DNA from: Desulfarculaceae bacterium
Lineage (GTDB): Bacteria > Desulfobacterota > Desulfarculia > Desulfarculales > Desulfarculaceae
Reading direction: 5' to 3'
DNA: 64,000 nucleotides
NCBI GenBank assembly: GCA_021737145.1
Contig: JAIPEN010000003.1
Coordinates: 124,001 to 188,000 of the forward strand
Of the stretch, positions 50,605 to 64,000 are shown piece after piece; position 1 is the stretch's first letter; every line of letters starts with the position of its first letter. The notes under the pieces are model-generated. The model was not told the DNA's origin. It did no database searches and saw nothing but the letters and a program-made list of their open reading frames with translations. A program made the position numbers and the translations under genes.

Positions 50605-51903
50605 ATGAACCAATCTCTCATCACCTATAATCTGGCCCTCACTCTGGCCGGGACGGCGTTGCCTGTCCTGTGGCTGGGTTCCGGTTTGGCCGGACGCTGG
50701 GACGAGCTGTGGACCCGTCTGGGGCTCTATCGCCAACAGCCGCTGGCCGGCCCCGGACCCCGGGTGTGGCTCCAGGCGGTGAGCGTGGGCGAGGTGGGGG
50801 TGGCCCAGGCCATTGCCGCCGAGCTGTGGCGCGAGCGTCCGGAGATCAACCTGAGCGTCAGCTCCTCCACGGCCAAGGGCCTGGAGCGGGCGGCCCAGGT
50901 CTTCGCGGACCGGGCCAGGGTGTTGCCCTTCCCCCTGGAGGCGCCCTGGGCCGTGGCCGCTGCCGAGAGCAAGGTGCGGCCCCATGTCTACGCCTCCTTG
51001 GAGACCGAGCTGTGGCCCAACTTCCTGGCCTGGCTGGAGCATCGCGGCACTGAGCTGCTTTTGCTCAACGGCCGCATCAGCCCGCGCAGCTTCCCGCGTT
51101 ACATGAAGATCCGTCCCTTGGTGGCCGGGTGTTTGGACCGCTTCGCGCGCTTGGGCATGATCGGCCCGGAGGACGCCGAGCGGGCCGTGGCCCTGGGCGC
51201 GCCGCCCCACAGGGTGGCGGTGGACGGCAATGCCAAGTATGCCGGCATGATCCAACGGGCGGACGCCTGCGACACCGGCGAAGCGGCCGGCCGCCTGGCC
51301 CTGGGCGAGGCGCCCCTGCTGGTGGCGGGCAGCGCGCGCAGCGGCGAGGAAGAGCCGGTGCTATCGGCCTTGCAGCAGGTTTTGGCCTCGCATCCGGAGG
51401 CCGTGTTGGCCGTGGCCCCGCGCCACGTGGAGCGGGCCCCCCGCTGGCTGGAGCTGGCCAGGGGCAAGGGCCTGAAGGCCGCGCTCTGGAGCGAGCTTTC
51501 GCCCGAGCGCCCCCGCCAGGCCGCCACCTCGGTGGTGGTGATGGACGTGATGGGTCAGCTCATGGCCTTGTACGGTTTGGGCGAGGCCGCCTTTTTGGGG
51601 GCCTCGCTGGTGGAAATGGGCGGCCAGAACCCGGTGGAGCCCGCCGCCTGGGGCAAGCCCCTGGCCTTTGGCCCGGACATGGCCGACTTTTTGGACGCGG
51701 CCCGGGAGCTGAAAGCCCAAGGCGCGGCCCAGGAGGTGGCCGGGGCGCAGGAGTTGGCCGCCTGGTGGAGCCGCATGCTGGCCGAGCCCAACGAGGCCCG
51801 GGAGCGGGGCCGGGCCGCCCTGAGCGTGGCCCAGGGCTTTGCCGACGCGGCCAAGGCGGCGGCCGGGCGCATCCTGGAAGCCCTGGAACGCAAGGGAGTC
51901 TGA
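50605..51903 (+). CDS. waaA: 3-deoxy-D-manno-octulosonic acid (Kdo) transferase
   Basis: 432 residues. N-terminal membrane anchor (about 1-30), then the Kdo-transferase N-domain (GPRVWLQAVSVGEVGVAQAI with the E of the catalytic site) and a C-terminal GT-B part with VETELWPNFL-like (SLETELWPNFLAWL), NGRISPRSF and GGQNPVEPAAWGKP. It attaches Kdo to lipid A at the inner membrane, confirming an LPS-bearing Gram-negative. The next gene starts six bases after. Confidence 0.93.
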   Translation: MNQSLITYNLALTLAGTALPVLWLGSGLAGRWDELWTRLGLYRQQPLAGPGPRVWLQAVSVGEVGVAQAIAAELWRERPEINLSVSSSTAKGLERAAQVFADRARVLPFPLEAPWAVAAAESKVRPHVYASLETELWPNFLAWLEHRGTELLLLNGRISPRSFPRYMKIRPLVAGCLDRFARLGMIGPEDAERAVALGAPPHRVAVDGNAKYAGMIQRADACDTGEAAGRLALGEAPLLVAGSARSGEEEPVLSALQQVLASHPEAVLAVAPRHVERAPRWLELARGKGLKAALWSELSPERPRQAATSVVVMDVMGQLMALYGLGEAAFLGASLVEMGGQNPVEPAAWGKPLAFGPDMADFLDAARELKAQGAAQEVAGAQELAAWWSRMLAEPNEARERGRAALSVAQGFADAAKAAAGRILEALERKGV

Positions 51904-51908
51904 GCGCC

Positions 51909-53137
51909 ATGGCCCGCCCCCAAACAACTCCCCGCCCCCTGGTGAGCCAGGCCGATCTGTCCCGCCTGGGCCGGGGCCTGGACCCGGAGACCAAGCGCCG
52001 CCTCACCCGGGTGGTGCGTTTGTGGAAAAAGATCAAGCAAAGCGGCGGCAAGGTGGTGGTGGCCACCGGCTCGGGGCCCAACCTGCACGAGGGGGTCACC
52101 TGCCAGGTGGCCGAACTGGTGCGCCTGGGCCTGGTGGACGGGGTGCTCACCTCCAGCGCGGTGGCCGGCCACGAGATGGCCGGGGTGCTGGAGAGGGTGC
52201 GCCGGGTGGACGGGGCCAAGCTGGGCCTGGACCCGGCCGGGTTGCCGGCTGACGGCAAGGTGGAGGTGGCCCTCTTGGGAGCCGGCCCCCTGGCCAATCT
52301 GGCCAAACAGACCAACCTGGACCGCGACTACTACCGCAGGCTGCTTTCGGCGCCTGGCAAGGAAATCATCAAGGTGGCCGGCAACTTGGCCTACCCCACC
52401 GGCCTGTGGCTGGAGCGGGTGGCCCGGCGGTTGGAGCCTTTGGCCCGCTCCCTGGGCCAGCCCTTGGAAGCCCTGGCCGGGCGGGGCTGCGACCCCCTGA
52501 CCATGCTGGGGGCCTGCGCCCGGCGCAAGGTTCCCTGCCTGGTCACCGTGCCCCAGCTGGTGGGCGGGGGCCAGCTGGGCCTGGCCGTGGGCGACAGCAT
52601 CAGCATCTCGGCCCGTTCGTCCCGGGTGGCCGCGCTTCTGGCCTCGGCCGACCTTATAATCGAGAGCGGGGTGGCCCTGACCCAGGAGATCCACGACGGG
52701 CCTTTCGAGCTCTACACCGGCCACGGCATGTGGGCCCGCCACGAGGGCCAGGCCACCTTCAGCCTGGGCGGCAAAAGCGTGGTGCGCATCGACCTGGACC
52801 CCAACCTGGAGCGGGCCTGGGCCTTGCAACGCAGCAAGGACGCGGTGGGCTCGGCCATCGACCAGGGCAAGCCCAAGGCGGTGGGGCTCAAGATGCCCTT
52901 CCGCATGGAGATGTCGGGATTTGCCCGCCTGCCCGGAGCCCTGCCCCTCACCGGCGACCTGGGGGTGATCTGGCCCCTTTTGGCCAGCCGCGTGATGCGG
53001 GCCATGGGTGTAAAATCAGGCTTTCTGTGTTACAAACAAGGCACGCCGCCCGGCGAGGCGGTGCGTGAACATATTGTGAAGAACGTCAAGCCCCTGGACC
53101 CCGATATGGCGGTGCGGGGGCTCAAGGAAAGCGGCCA

Positions 53138-53147
<10 letters not shown>
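51909..53147 (+). CDS. Conserved-looking protein of unknown function between waaA and carA
   Basis: 412 residues and not recognised. It has several glycine-rich loops ([20 protein letters not shown] about 49-68; [50 protein letters not shown]), a pattern compatible with a nucleotide- or sugar-binding Rossmann-like fold, and two cysteines in [17 protein letters not shown]. The deoxyhypusine-synthase fold came to mind but I cannot support it. The gene follows waaA by six bases and overlaps carA by ten, so it is translated with both. Start ATG 51909. Confidence 0.7.
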
Positions 53148-54298
<1,151 letters not shown>

Positions 54299-54327
54299 GG
54301 CCGGCCTGCAGGGATGCCGCCATTCGC

Positions 54328-55224
54328 ATGAGCGCCGCCAACCAAAGCTTCAGCCTCCGGGGGCTCACCTCGCTTATGAGCGGGGCGGGCCTGTTGGTCA
54401 TGGGCCTCAGCGGCCTGGTGGCCTACTTCATGCCCCAGGGGCGGGTGGCCTACTGGACCGACTGGCACTTCCTGGGCCTGACCAAGACCCAGTGGGGCGA
54501 CATCCACATCATCAGCTCCATCCTGTTCCTGGTGGCCGCCGGCTTCCACCTGTACTTCAACTGGAAGCCTTTCCTGAACTATATCAAGGGCAAGGCGGCC
54601 AAGGTCCGGGGCCGCAAGCGGGAGCTGATCATCACCCTGGCCGCCCTGGTCCTGGTGGTGGCCGCGGGCATCAAGCCCTTCCCGCCGCTGAGCTGGATCA
54701 CCGAGCTAAACGCCTTTCTCAAGGACTCCTGGGTGACCAGCCCGTCCCACGAGCCGCCCTTTGGCCACGCCGAGGAGCTCAAGCTCACGGTGTTTTGCAA
54801 GAAGATGGGCATCCCCCTCTCGGCGGCGACCAACCTTTTGAGCAGCCGGGGCCTGCAAGGGGTCTCGCCCCAGGCCCGGCTCCTGGACATGGCCCGGGCC
54901 AACCGCATCTCGCCCATGGAGCTCTACGCCATCATCCAGCCCCTGGAAACGCCGCTCACCCCGGCCGCTCCGGCCGGGCACGCCTTCAGCGCCCAGGAGG
55001 TGGAGGAGCGTTTCGCGGGCACGGGCATCGGCAACAAGACTCTGGCGGGCGTGGCCCAGGCCTCGGGCCAGAGCCCCACGGCCATCCAGGCCCGTCTGGA
55101 CCGGGCGGGGCTGAAGATGGCGCCCCAACAGACCCTAAAGGCGGCGGCCGATGCCAACGGATTGGAAACGCCCCTGGAGATGCTAAAGGCCATGCTGGTG
55201 GACGGCTACCAGCCACGGCGATAA
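54328..55224 (+). CDS. DUF4405-like membrane protein with a duplicated C-terminal module
   Basis: 298 residues. The first ~120 hold four hydrophobic segments with histidines in HIISS and FHLYFNW, typical of DUF4405 (haem-like membrane) proteins. The remaining ~170 residues contain two helical copies of about 50: one begins LTVFCKKMGIPLSAA, the other LAGVAQASGQSPTAI; each is followed by SRGLQGVSP / RAGLKMAP and a second helix pair ARANRISPMELY / ADANGLETPLEM. It sits between carA and carB, which are otherwise adjacent. Function unknown. Confidence 0.65.
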   Translation: MSAANQSFSLRGLTSLMSGAGLLVMGLSGLVAYFMPQGRVAYWTDWHFLGLTKTQWGDIHIISSILFLVAAGFHLYFNWKPFLNYIKGKAAKVRGRKRELIITLAALVLVVAAGIKPFPPLSWITELNAFLKDSWVTSPSHEPPFGHAEELKLTVFCKKMGIPLSAATNLLSSRGLQGVSPQARLLDMARANRISPMELYAIIQPLETPLTPAAPAGHAFSAQEVEERFAGTGIGNKTLAGVAQASGQSPTAIQARLDRAGLKMAPQQTLKAAADANGLETPLEMLKAMLVDGYQPRR

Positions 55225-55299
55225 TAGTTAGGTTTAGGGCCCGGCGAGGCCCTTGGATTGCAACCCACCGGCCACGGCCGGGAAGAGACAGCAAGCAAG

Positions 55300-58563
<3,264 letters not shown>

Positions 58564-58572
58564 GCAAGCTCA

Positions 58573-59286
58573 ATGGAGCCAGACAAGGCACAGCCAGGCG
58601 ACATAATTTCGTATCTGGAAATGTGCCAACTCGAAGGCAACACCTCTCTGCAAAGAGGGATGAACTACCGCCTTCACCACAACGTGAGTGTCGTGCTGAT
58701 GAGCCAGCGACGCGGTGCCCCCTACGAAGACCGGGTTGAAGAAAACGGCAAGATTCTGATCTATGAAGGTCACGACGTTCCTAAAAGCAGCGCCGTGACC
58801 AACCCCAAAGAACAGGACCAGCAGGCCGCCACTGCTTCGGGCACCCCGACCCAAAATGGTCTATTTTTCCAGGCCGCCAAACACTCCAAACAAAAGAAAC
58901 AGACTCCGGAACTGGTCCGGGTATATGAAAAAATCAAACAAAGTATCTGGGTGTACAACGGGTTGTTCCAACTAATCGATGCCTGGCAGGAAAAATCAGG
59001 GCCGAGGAAAGTTTTTAAGTTCAAGCTCGAGCTAACAGACAAAGACTTTGAGATAAAAAAAGAGCAGCAGCCGACCCAGCTCCCTCATGAACGTCTTATT
59101 CCTTCTTCTATAAAATTAGAGGTTTGGAAAAGAGATGGCGGGAGGTGTGTTATATGCGGTAATGATCAAAACCTGCACTTTGATCACATAATTCCCTTTT
59201 CCCGTGGAGGGTCGTCGTTAGTAGCGGACAACATCCAACTACTATGTGCCAAGCACAATCTCTTAAAACGCGATAAGATTCAATGA
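58573..59286 (+). CDS. SRA-like/HNH endonuclease, likely horizontally acquired
   Basis: 237 residues with AT-richer codons than neighbours. N-terminal half resembles bacterial YDG/SRA-like modified-base readers (GMNYRLHHNVSVVLMS, GAPYEDRVEENGKILIYEGHD; about 30-75). C-terminal HNH nuclease: KRDGGRCVICGNDQNLHFDHIIPFSRGG starts at about 187, with later CAKHN (CxxC and CxxH zinc-binding, HxxD/N-type active site). A modification-dependent (type IV-like) restriction enzyme is the likely role. It is inserted between carB (ten bases upstream) and purF and has its own terminator. Confidence 0.7.
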   Translation: MEPDKAQPGDIISYLEMCQLEGNTSLQRGMNYRLHHNVSVVLMSQRRGAPYEDRVEENGKILIYEGHDVPKSSAVTNPKEQDQQAATASGTPTQNGLFFQAAKHSKQKKQTPELVRVYEKIKQSIWVYNGLFQLIDAWQEKSGPRKVFKFKLELTDKDFEIKKEQQPTQLPHERLIPSSIKLEVWKRDGGRCVICGNDQNLHFDHIIPFSRGGSSLVADNIQLLCAKHNLLKRDKIQ

Positions 59287-59299
59287 GACGAGATAATGG

Positions 59300-59330
59300 C
59301 GGGTTACGACTTAGGCGGACCCGTTTTTTT
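59300..59330 (+). terminator. Terminator of the carB/HNH unit
   Basis: CGGGT (59300-59304) pairs with ACCCG (59319-59323), followed by seven T. The stem is short, so efficiency is uncertain. Confidence 0.5.
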
Positions 59331-59382
59331 CATATACTCCTGATTGAGGCAGACACCGATGCATTGTGATAGGATGGGCGCC

Positions 59383-60789
<1,407 letters not shown>

Positions 60790-60799
60790 GGTCCGCGCA

Positions 60800-61795
60800 T
60801 TGAGCGAAATCCTTAAAATCGCCCGCGAGGTCCTGGCCATCGAGGCCGAGGGCATCGAGCGGCTCAAAAAACGCCTCAACTCCAGCTTCGAGCAGGCGGT
60901 GGAGCTTATATTGGCCTCGCCGGGCAAGGTGATCACCACCGGCATCGGCAAGAGCGGCATCGTGGCCCGCAAGATTCAGGCCACCCTGAGCTCCACCGGC
61001 ACCACCGCCCTGTTCCTGCACCCGGTGGAGGCCCTGCATGGCGACCTGGGGGTGGTCATGAAGGGCGACGTGGTGCTGGCGCTCAGCCACAGCGGGCGCA
61101 CCGACGAGTTGGTGATCCTGGTGCCTCAGCTCAAGCGCCACGGGGCCAAGGTGGTGGCCTTCACCGGCGGGCTGGACTCGCCCCTGGCCCAGGTGGCCGA
61201 CCTGGTGGTGGACTGCGGGGTGGAACGCGAAGCCTGCCCCCTGGGCCTGGCCCCCACCGCCTCCACCACCGCCGCCCTGGCCATGGGCGACGCCTTGGCC
61301 GTGGTGCTCATCGAAAAGCACCGCTTCAAGGTGGAGGACTTCCGTTTGCACCACCCCGGAGGCAACCTGGGCCACCGCCTGTCGCTCAAGGTGAGCGAGG
61401 TGATGACCCAAGGCGAGGCGGTGCCCACGGTGCGCCCCTCCACCCCCATCGCCGAGGCGGTCAAGGCCATCGACCTGGGCGATCTGGGCACGGTGCTGAT
61501 CACCAGCCGGGGGCTGCTCAAGGGCATTTTCACCGACGGCGACGTGCGCCGGGCGGCCGCGGCCGGGGTGGAACTGGGCCAGGCGCCGGTGAGCAGCCTG
61601 ATGAGCCCGGCCCCGCTGACCGTGAGCCCAGAGGTGCAGGCGGCCGAGGCCCTGCACCTGATGGAGGACAAGCAGGTCACCGCCCTGGCCGTGGTCAACC
61701 CCAAGGGCCGGGTGCTGGGCCTGGTGCACCTGCACGACCTGCTGGGGCGCGGCGCGGTGAGCCTCAACGGAATGCTGCCCTCCCCCCGGGAGTAG
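60800..61795 (+). CDS. kdsD: D-arabinose 5-phosphate isomerase (KdsD/KpsF)
   Basis: 331 residues: SIS domain (about 30-170; VITTGIGKSGIVARKIQATL, LALSHSGRTDELV) and two CBS motifs (about 200-325; VSEVMTQGEAVPTV, VSSLMSPAPLTVSPEVQ). It interconverts ribulose 5-phosphate and arabinose 5-phosphate for Kdo synthesis, in keeping with waaA nearby. TTG start at 60800, ten bases after purF stop. The DLGDLGTVLI and GNLGHRLSLKV segments are conserved. Confidence 0.93.
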   Translation: MSEILKIAREVLAIEAEGIERLKKRLNSSFEQAVELILASPGKVITTGIGKSGIVARKIQATLSSTGTTALFLHPVEALHGDLGVVMKGDVVLALSHSGRTDELVILVPQLKRHGAKVVAFTGGLDSPLAQVADLVVDCGVEREACPLGLAPTASTTAALAMGDALAVVLIEKHRFKVEDFRLHHPGGNLGHRLSLKVSEVMTQGEAVPTVRPSTPIAEAVKAIDLGDLGTVLITSRGLLKGIFTDGDVRRAAAAGVELGQAPVSSLMSPAPLTVSPEVQAAEALHLMEDKQVTALAVVNPKGRVLGLVHLHDLLGRGAVSLNGMLPSPRE

Positions 61796-61839
61796 GGCAA
61801 GGCGCCGGTTCCCCCGGCTCTCCCGCCGGGAAAAACCTT

Positions 61840-61853
61840 TGCTTAGTTAAGCA
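61840..61853. promoter_or_regulatory. Palindrome upstream of resB
   Basis: TGCTTA (61840-61845) and TAAGCA (61848-61853) form a perfect 6-bp inverted repeat with a two-base centre in the ~137-base gap before resB. It may be an operator; no evidence beyond symmetry. Confidence 0.3.
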
Positions 61854-61932
61854 TCCGGGCAAGTTGCCGCCCCCCTACCCCTGTGGTAGCCTTACTGCCC
61901 ATCTCTGAAACGCTCCCCAACAAGGAGGCGGC

Positions 61933-63294
61933 GTGAGCGCAGACCAGCCCCGCAAACCTATTTTAGAGCGCGCTTGGGACCTCTTCGCATCGGTGAAGCT
62001 GTCCTTTTTCTTGCTGTTGCTCTTGGCGGTCATCTCCATCGCGGGCACCCTGATCCCTCAGAAGGAGCCGGCCAGCGTCTACGTTCGCGCCTACGGCGAG
62101 GCGGGCTGGCGCCTGTTCAACGCCCTGGGCCTGGACGACATGTACCACGCCCCCTGGTTCGTGCTTATTTTGGCCCTGCTGGCCGCCAACCTGGTCATCT
62201 GCTCCCTTAACCGCCTGTCGCTGACCCTGCGCATTTTGGGCAAGGACCCGGCCGACGAGGCCGCGGCCATGCGCAAGCCCAAGCAAAGCCTCACCCTGGC
62301 CGGAAGCCCGGAGGCCAACCTGCCCCGGGTCAAGAAACTGCTGGCCTCCCTGGTGGGCAAGGTGAGCACCGCCCAGGACGAGGAGCGCACCACTTTGTTC
62401 GCCCAGCGGGGCGGCTGGTCCCGTTTCGGGGTCTACCTGGTGCACACCAGCGTGCTGGTGATCATGGCCGGAGGCCTGGTGGGCAACTTCTGGGGCTACG
62501 CGGGCCATGTGAACATCGTGCAGGGCCAGACCATAAGCCAGATCGTGCTGGACAACGGCCAACCCAAGGACCTGGGCTTCGCCCTGCGCCTGGACAAGTT
62601 CACCGTATCCTTTTACAAAAACGGCATGCCCAGCGAGTACCGCTCCGAGGTGACCTTCCTGGACCAGGGCAAGCCGGTCAAGACGGCCAGCCTGATCGTC
62701 AACGACCCGGCCGAATACCGAAGCATCGACTTTTACCAGGCGTCCTACGGCACCTCGGTCAAGGAGGTGCTGGCCAACTACATCGACCCCCAGGGCAAGA
62801 GCCACCAGGTGACCCTGCTCAACCAGCAGTGGAGCCCCCTGCCCGGCGGAGGCCAGGCCGGCATCATGGCCTTCCGCGAAAAGGTTCAGATGGGCTCCAT
62901 GTACTCCGGGCCCATCGCCCGCATCCTGTATCAAAAAGGCCAGGAGCAGCCCCAGCAGCTCACCGCCTTTGCGGCCGGGACCAAGATACCCATGAAAAGC
63001 GGCCCGGTGCGCTTCGAGCTCATCGAGGCCAAGGCCGCGCCCTACAGCGGCCTGCAGGTGAAATACGACCCCGGAGTGTGGCTGATCTGGGCGGGCTGCA
63101 CCCTGATGGTGCTGGGCTTTTTCATGGCCTTTTACTTCAGCCACCGCAAGCTGTGGCTGCGCCTGAGCCCCACCGGCCAGGGCCGCACCCGGGTCGAGCT
63201 GGCCGCGTCCACCAACAAGAACCGCCACAGCCTGGCCCGGCTGACCGCCCGCCTGGCCGAGCAACTGAGCGCCGACCAAAAGACGGGGGAGTGA
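61933..63294 (+). CDS. resB: Cytochrome c biogenesis protein ResB
   Basis: 453 residues. Three N-terminal membrane segments (about 17-37, 67-87, 160-180), a large extracytoplasmic domain (about 190-370) and a final membrane segment (about 383-403). The PQKEPASVYVRAYG opening of the loop and LVHTSVLVIMAGGLVG are family traits. With CcsA it forms the system II haem exporter/ligase for c-type cytochromes. GTG start. The next gene begins five bases after, completing the pair. Confidence 0.9.
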   Translation: MSADQPRKPILERAWDLFASVKLSFFLLLLLAVISIAGTLIPQKEPASVYVRAYGEAGWRLFNALGLDDMYHAPWFVLILALLAANLVICSLNRLSLTLRILGKDPADEAAAMRKPKQSLTLAGSPEANLPRVKKLLASLVGKVSTAQDEERTTLFAQRGGWSRFGVYLVHTSVLVIMAGGLVGNFWGYAGHVNIVQGQTISQIVLDNGQPKDLGFALRLDKFTVSFYKNGMPSEYRSEVTFLDQGKPVKTASLIVNDPAEYRSIDFYQASYGTSVKEVLANYIDPQGKSHQVTLLNQQWSPLPGGGQAGIMAFREKVQMGSMYSGPIARILYQKGQEQPQQLTAFAAGTKIPMKSGPVRFELIEAKAAPYSGLQVKYDPGVWLIWAGCTLMVLGFFMAFYFSHRKLWLRLSPTGQGRTRVELAASTNKNRHSLARLTARLAEQLSADQKTGE

Positions 63295-63298
63295 GCCC

Positions 63299-64000
63299 AT
63301 GGAAGCGATAAGCAACCAGATAATCCTGGGGGTCACCTTCGCCCTGCTGGCCACCTCGGTGCTCTATCTGTGCACCTGGGCCTTCAAGTCCCAGGCCTTC
63401 GGCTGGGCGGCCAGCATCCTCAACTGGGTCTGCTTCGGGGCCCTGACCGCGGCCATCATCCTGCGCTGGGTGGCCAGCCACCAGATGGGCATCGGCCACG
63501 CGCCGTTTTCCAACCTCTTCGAGTCCCTGGTGTTCTTCGCCTGGACCATCGCCCTGATCTACTTGATCATCGAGATGGCCACCTGGATACGCACCATCGG
63601 GGCCTTCGCGGTGCCCCTGGCCTTCTTGGCCATGCTCTACGCCCTCACCCTGGACCCGTCCATCAAGCCCCTGCTGCCCGCCCTCAAGTCCAACTGGCTG
63701 ATCGCCCACGTGATCACCTGCTTCCTGGGCTACGCCGGCTTCGGGGTCTCGGCCGCCTTGGGGGCCATGTACCTGGCCACCGGCCAGGCCAAGGACCCGG
63801 CCTCGCCCCGGGCGCTCCTTTTGGACAACCTCATCTACCAGACCGTGGTGGTGGGCTTCATCCTGCTCACCGCGGGCATCGTCACCGGCAGCATCTGGGC
63901 CAACAGCGCCTGGGGCACCTACTGGTCCTGGGACCCCAAGGAGACCTGGTCCCTGATCACCTGGCTGGTCTACGCCTCCCTGCTGCACAGCCGCTTCATG
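63299..64000 (+). CDS. ccsA: Cytochrome c biogenesis protein CcsA/ResC (partial, runs off the right edge)
   Basis: 234 codons are visible from ATG 63299. Six or more hydrophobic segments, and the WWD-like haem-binding block WGTYWSWDPKETWSL (about 207-221), identify the CcsA/CcmF/ResC family. It partners ResB in haem delivery to apocytochrome c. The chain should continue beyond the window; the C-terminal histidine and last helices are not visible. Confidence 0.88.
   Translation, partial: MEAISNQIILGVTFALLATSVLYLCTWAFKSQAFGWAASILNWVCFGALTAAIILRWVASHQMGIGHAPFSNLFESLVFFAWTIALIYLIIEMATWIRTIGAFAVPLAFLAMLYALTLDPSIKPLLPALKSNWLIAHVITCFLGYAGFGVSAALGAMYLATGQAKDPASPRALLLDNLIYQTVVVGFILLTAGIVTGSIWANSAWGTYWSWDPKETWSLITWLVYASLLHSRFM

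Overview
The window is about two-thirds G+C and is packed with bacterial genes on both strands. Lipopolysaccharide genes (waaA, kdsD) and an outer-membrane barrel protein show a Gram-negative cell. A folate-dependent acetyl-CoA (Wood-Ljungdahl) gene set, Nfn-type flavin bifurcation, a 2-oxoacid:ferredoxin oxidoreductase, CoA-linked acid catabolism genes and a selenoprotein together suggest a strict anaerobe of the Desulfobacterota. A Desulfarculus-like sulfate reducer is my best guess, inferred from gene content and composition only.

Layout. 1-8350: a DUF721/DciA-type gene cut by the left edge, MFS and BASS-like transporters, a thioesterase, a metallophosphoesterase, then a MerR (LiuR-like)-acyl-CoA ligase-acyl-CoA dehydrogenase-mntP operon with a palindromic operator. 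8351-9145: an AT-rich island with a helix-turn-helix/GIY-YIG gene. 10149-22458: the C1 region. The minus-strand operon hdrA-mvhD-metV-metF is followed upstream by fhs, then, on the plus strand, nfnA-nfnB and folE2. mvhD is interrupted by an in-frame TGA that I read as selenocysteine, followed by a good bacterial SECIS candidate. HdrA is a 1474-residue fusion with an inserted NfnB/GltD-like module. 22463-24709: small genes (RF-like hydrolase, flavoprotein, hydrolase, SDR). 24788-31518: thiolase, two CoA-transferase subunits, IclR regulator, Zn-alcohol dehydrogenase, 3-hydroxyacyl-CoA dehydrogenase. 31523-35478: a TAXI-type TRAP transporter with a 56-residue membrane protein and a GntR regulator. 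35754-42141: L-2-hydroxyglutarate oxidase-like gene, BKACE enzyme and a five-gene kor operon. 42405-46145: MFS transporter, outer-membrane protein, ferritin-like protein, YkgJ protein. 46199-64000: polA, a DUF429/hydrolase fusion, waaA, an unrecognised conserved-looking gene, carA, a DUF4405-like gene, carB, an SRA-like/HNH nuclease, purF, kdsD, resB and a ccsA-like gene cut by the right edge.

How it works together. fhs, metFV, the HdrA-MvhD module and Nfn would link formate, folate C1 units, ferredoxin and NAD(P)H; folE2 makes the folate precursor. The acyl-CoA and kor genes would feed acids into acetyl-CoA, which the same C1 pathway could oxidise to CO2 or, in reverse, build. The right third is housekeeping: replication, pyrimidine and purine synthesis, Kdo-lipid A and cytochrome c maturation, with a few lower-GC insertions. 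I saw no tRNA, rRNA, CRISPR array, prophage or insertion sequence.
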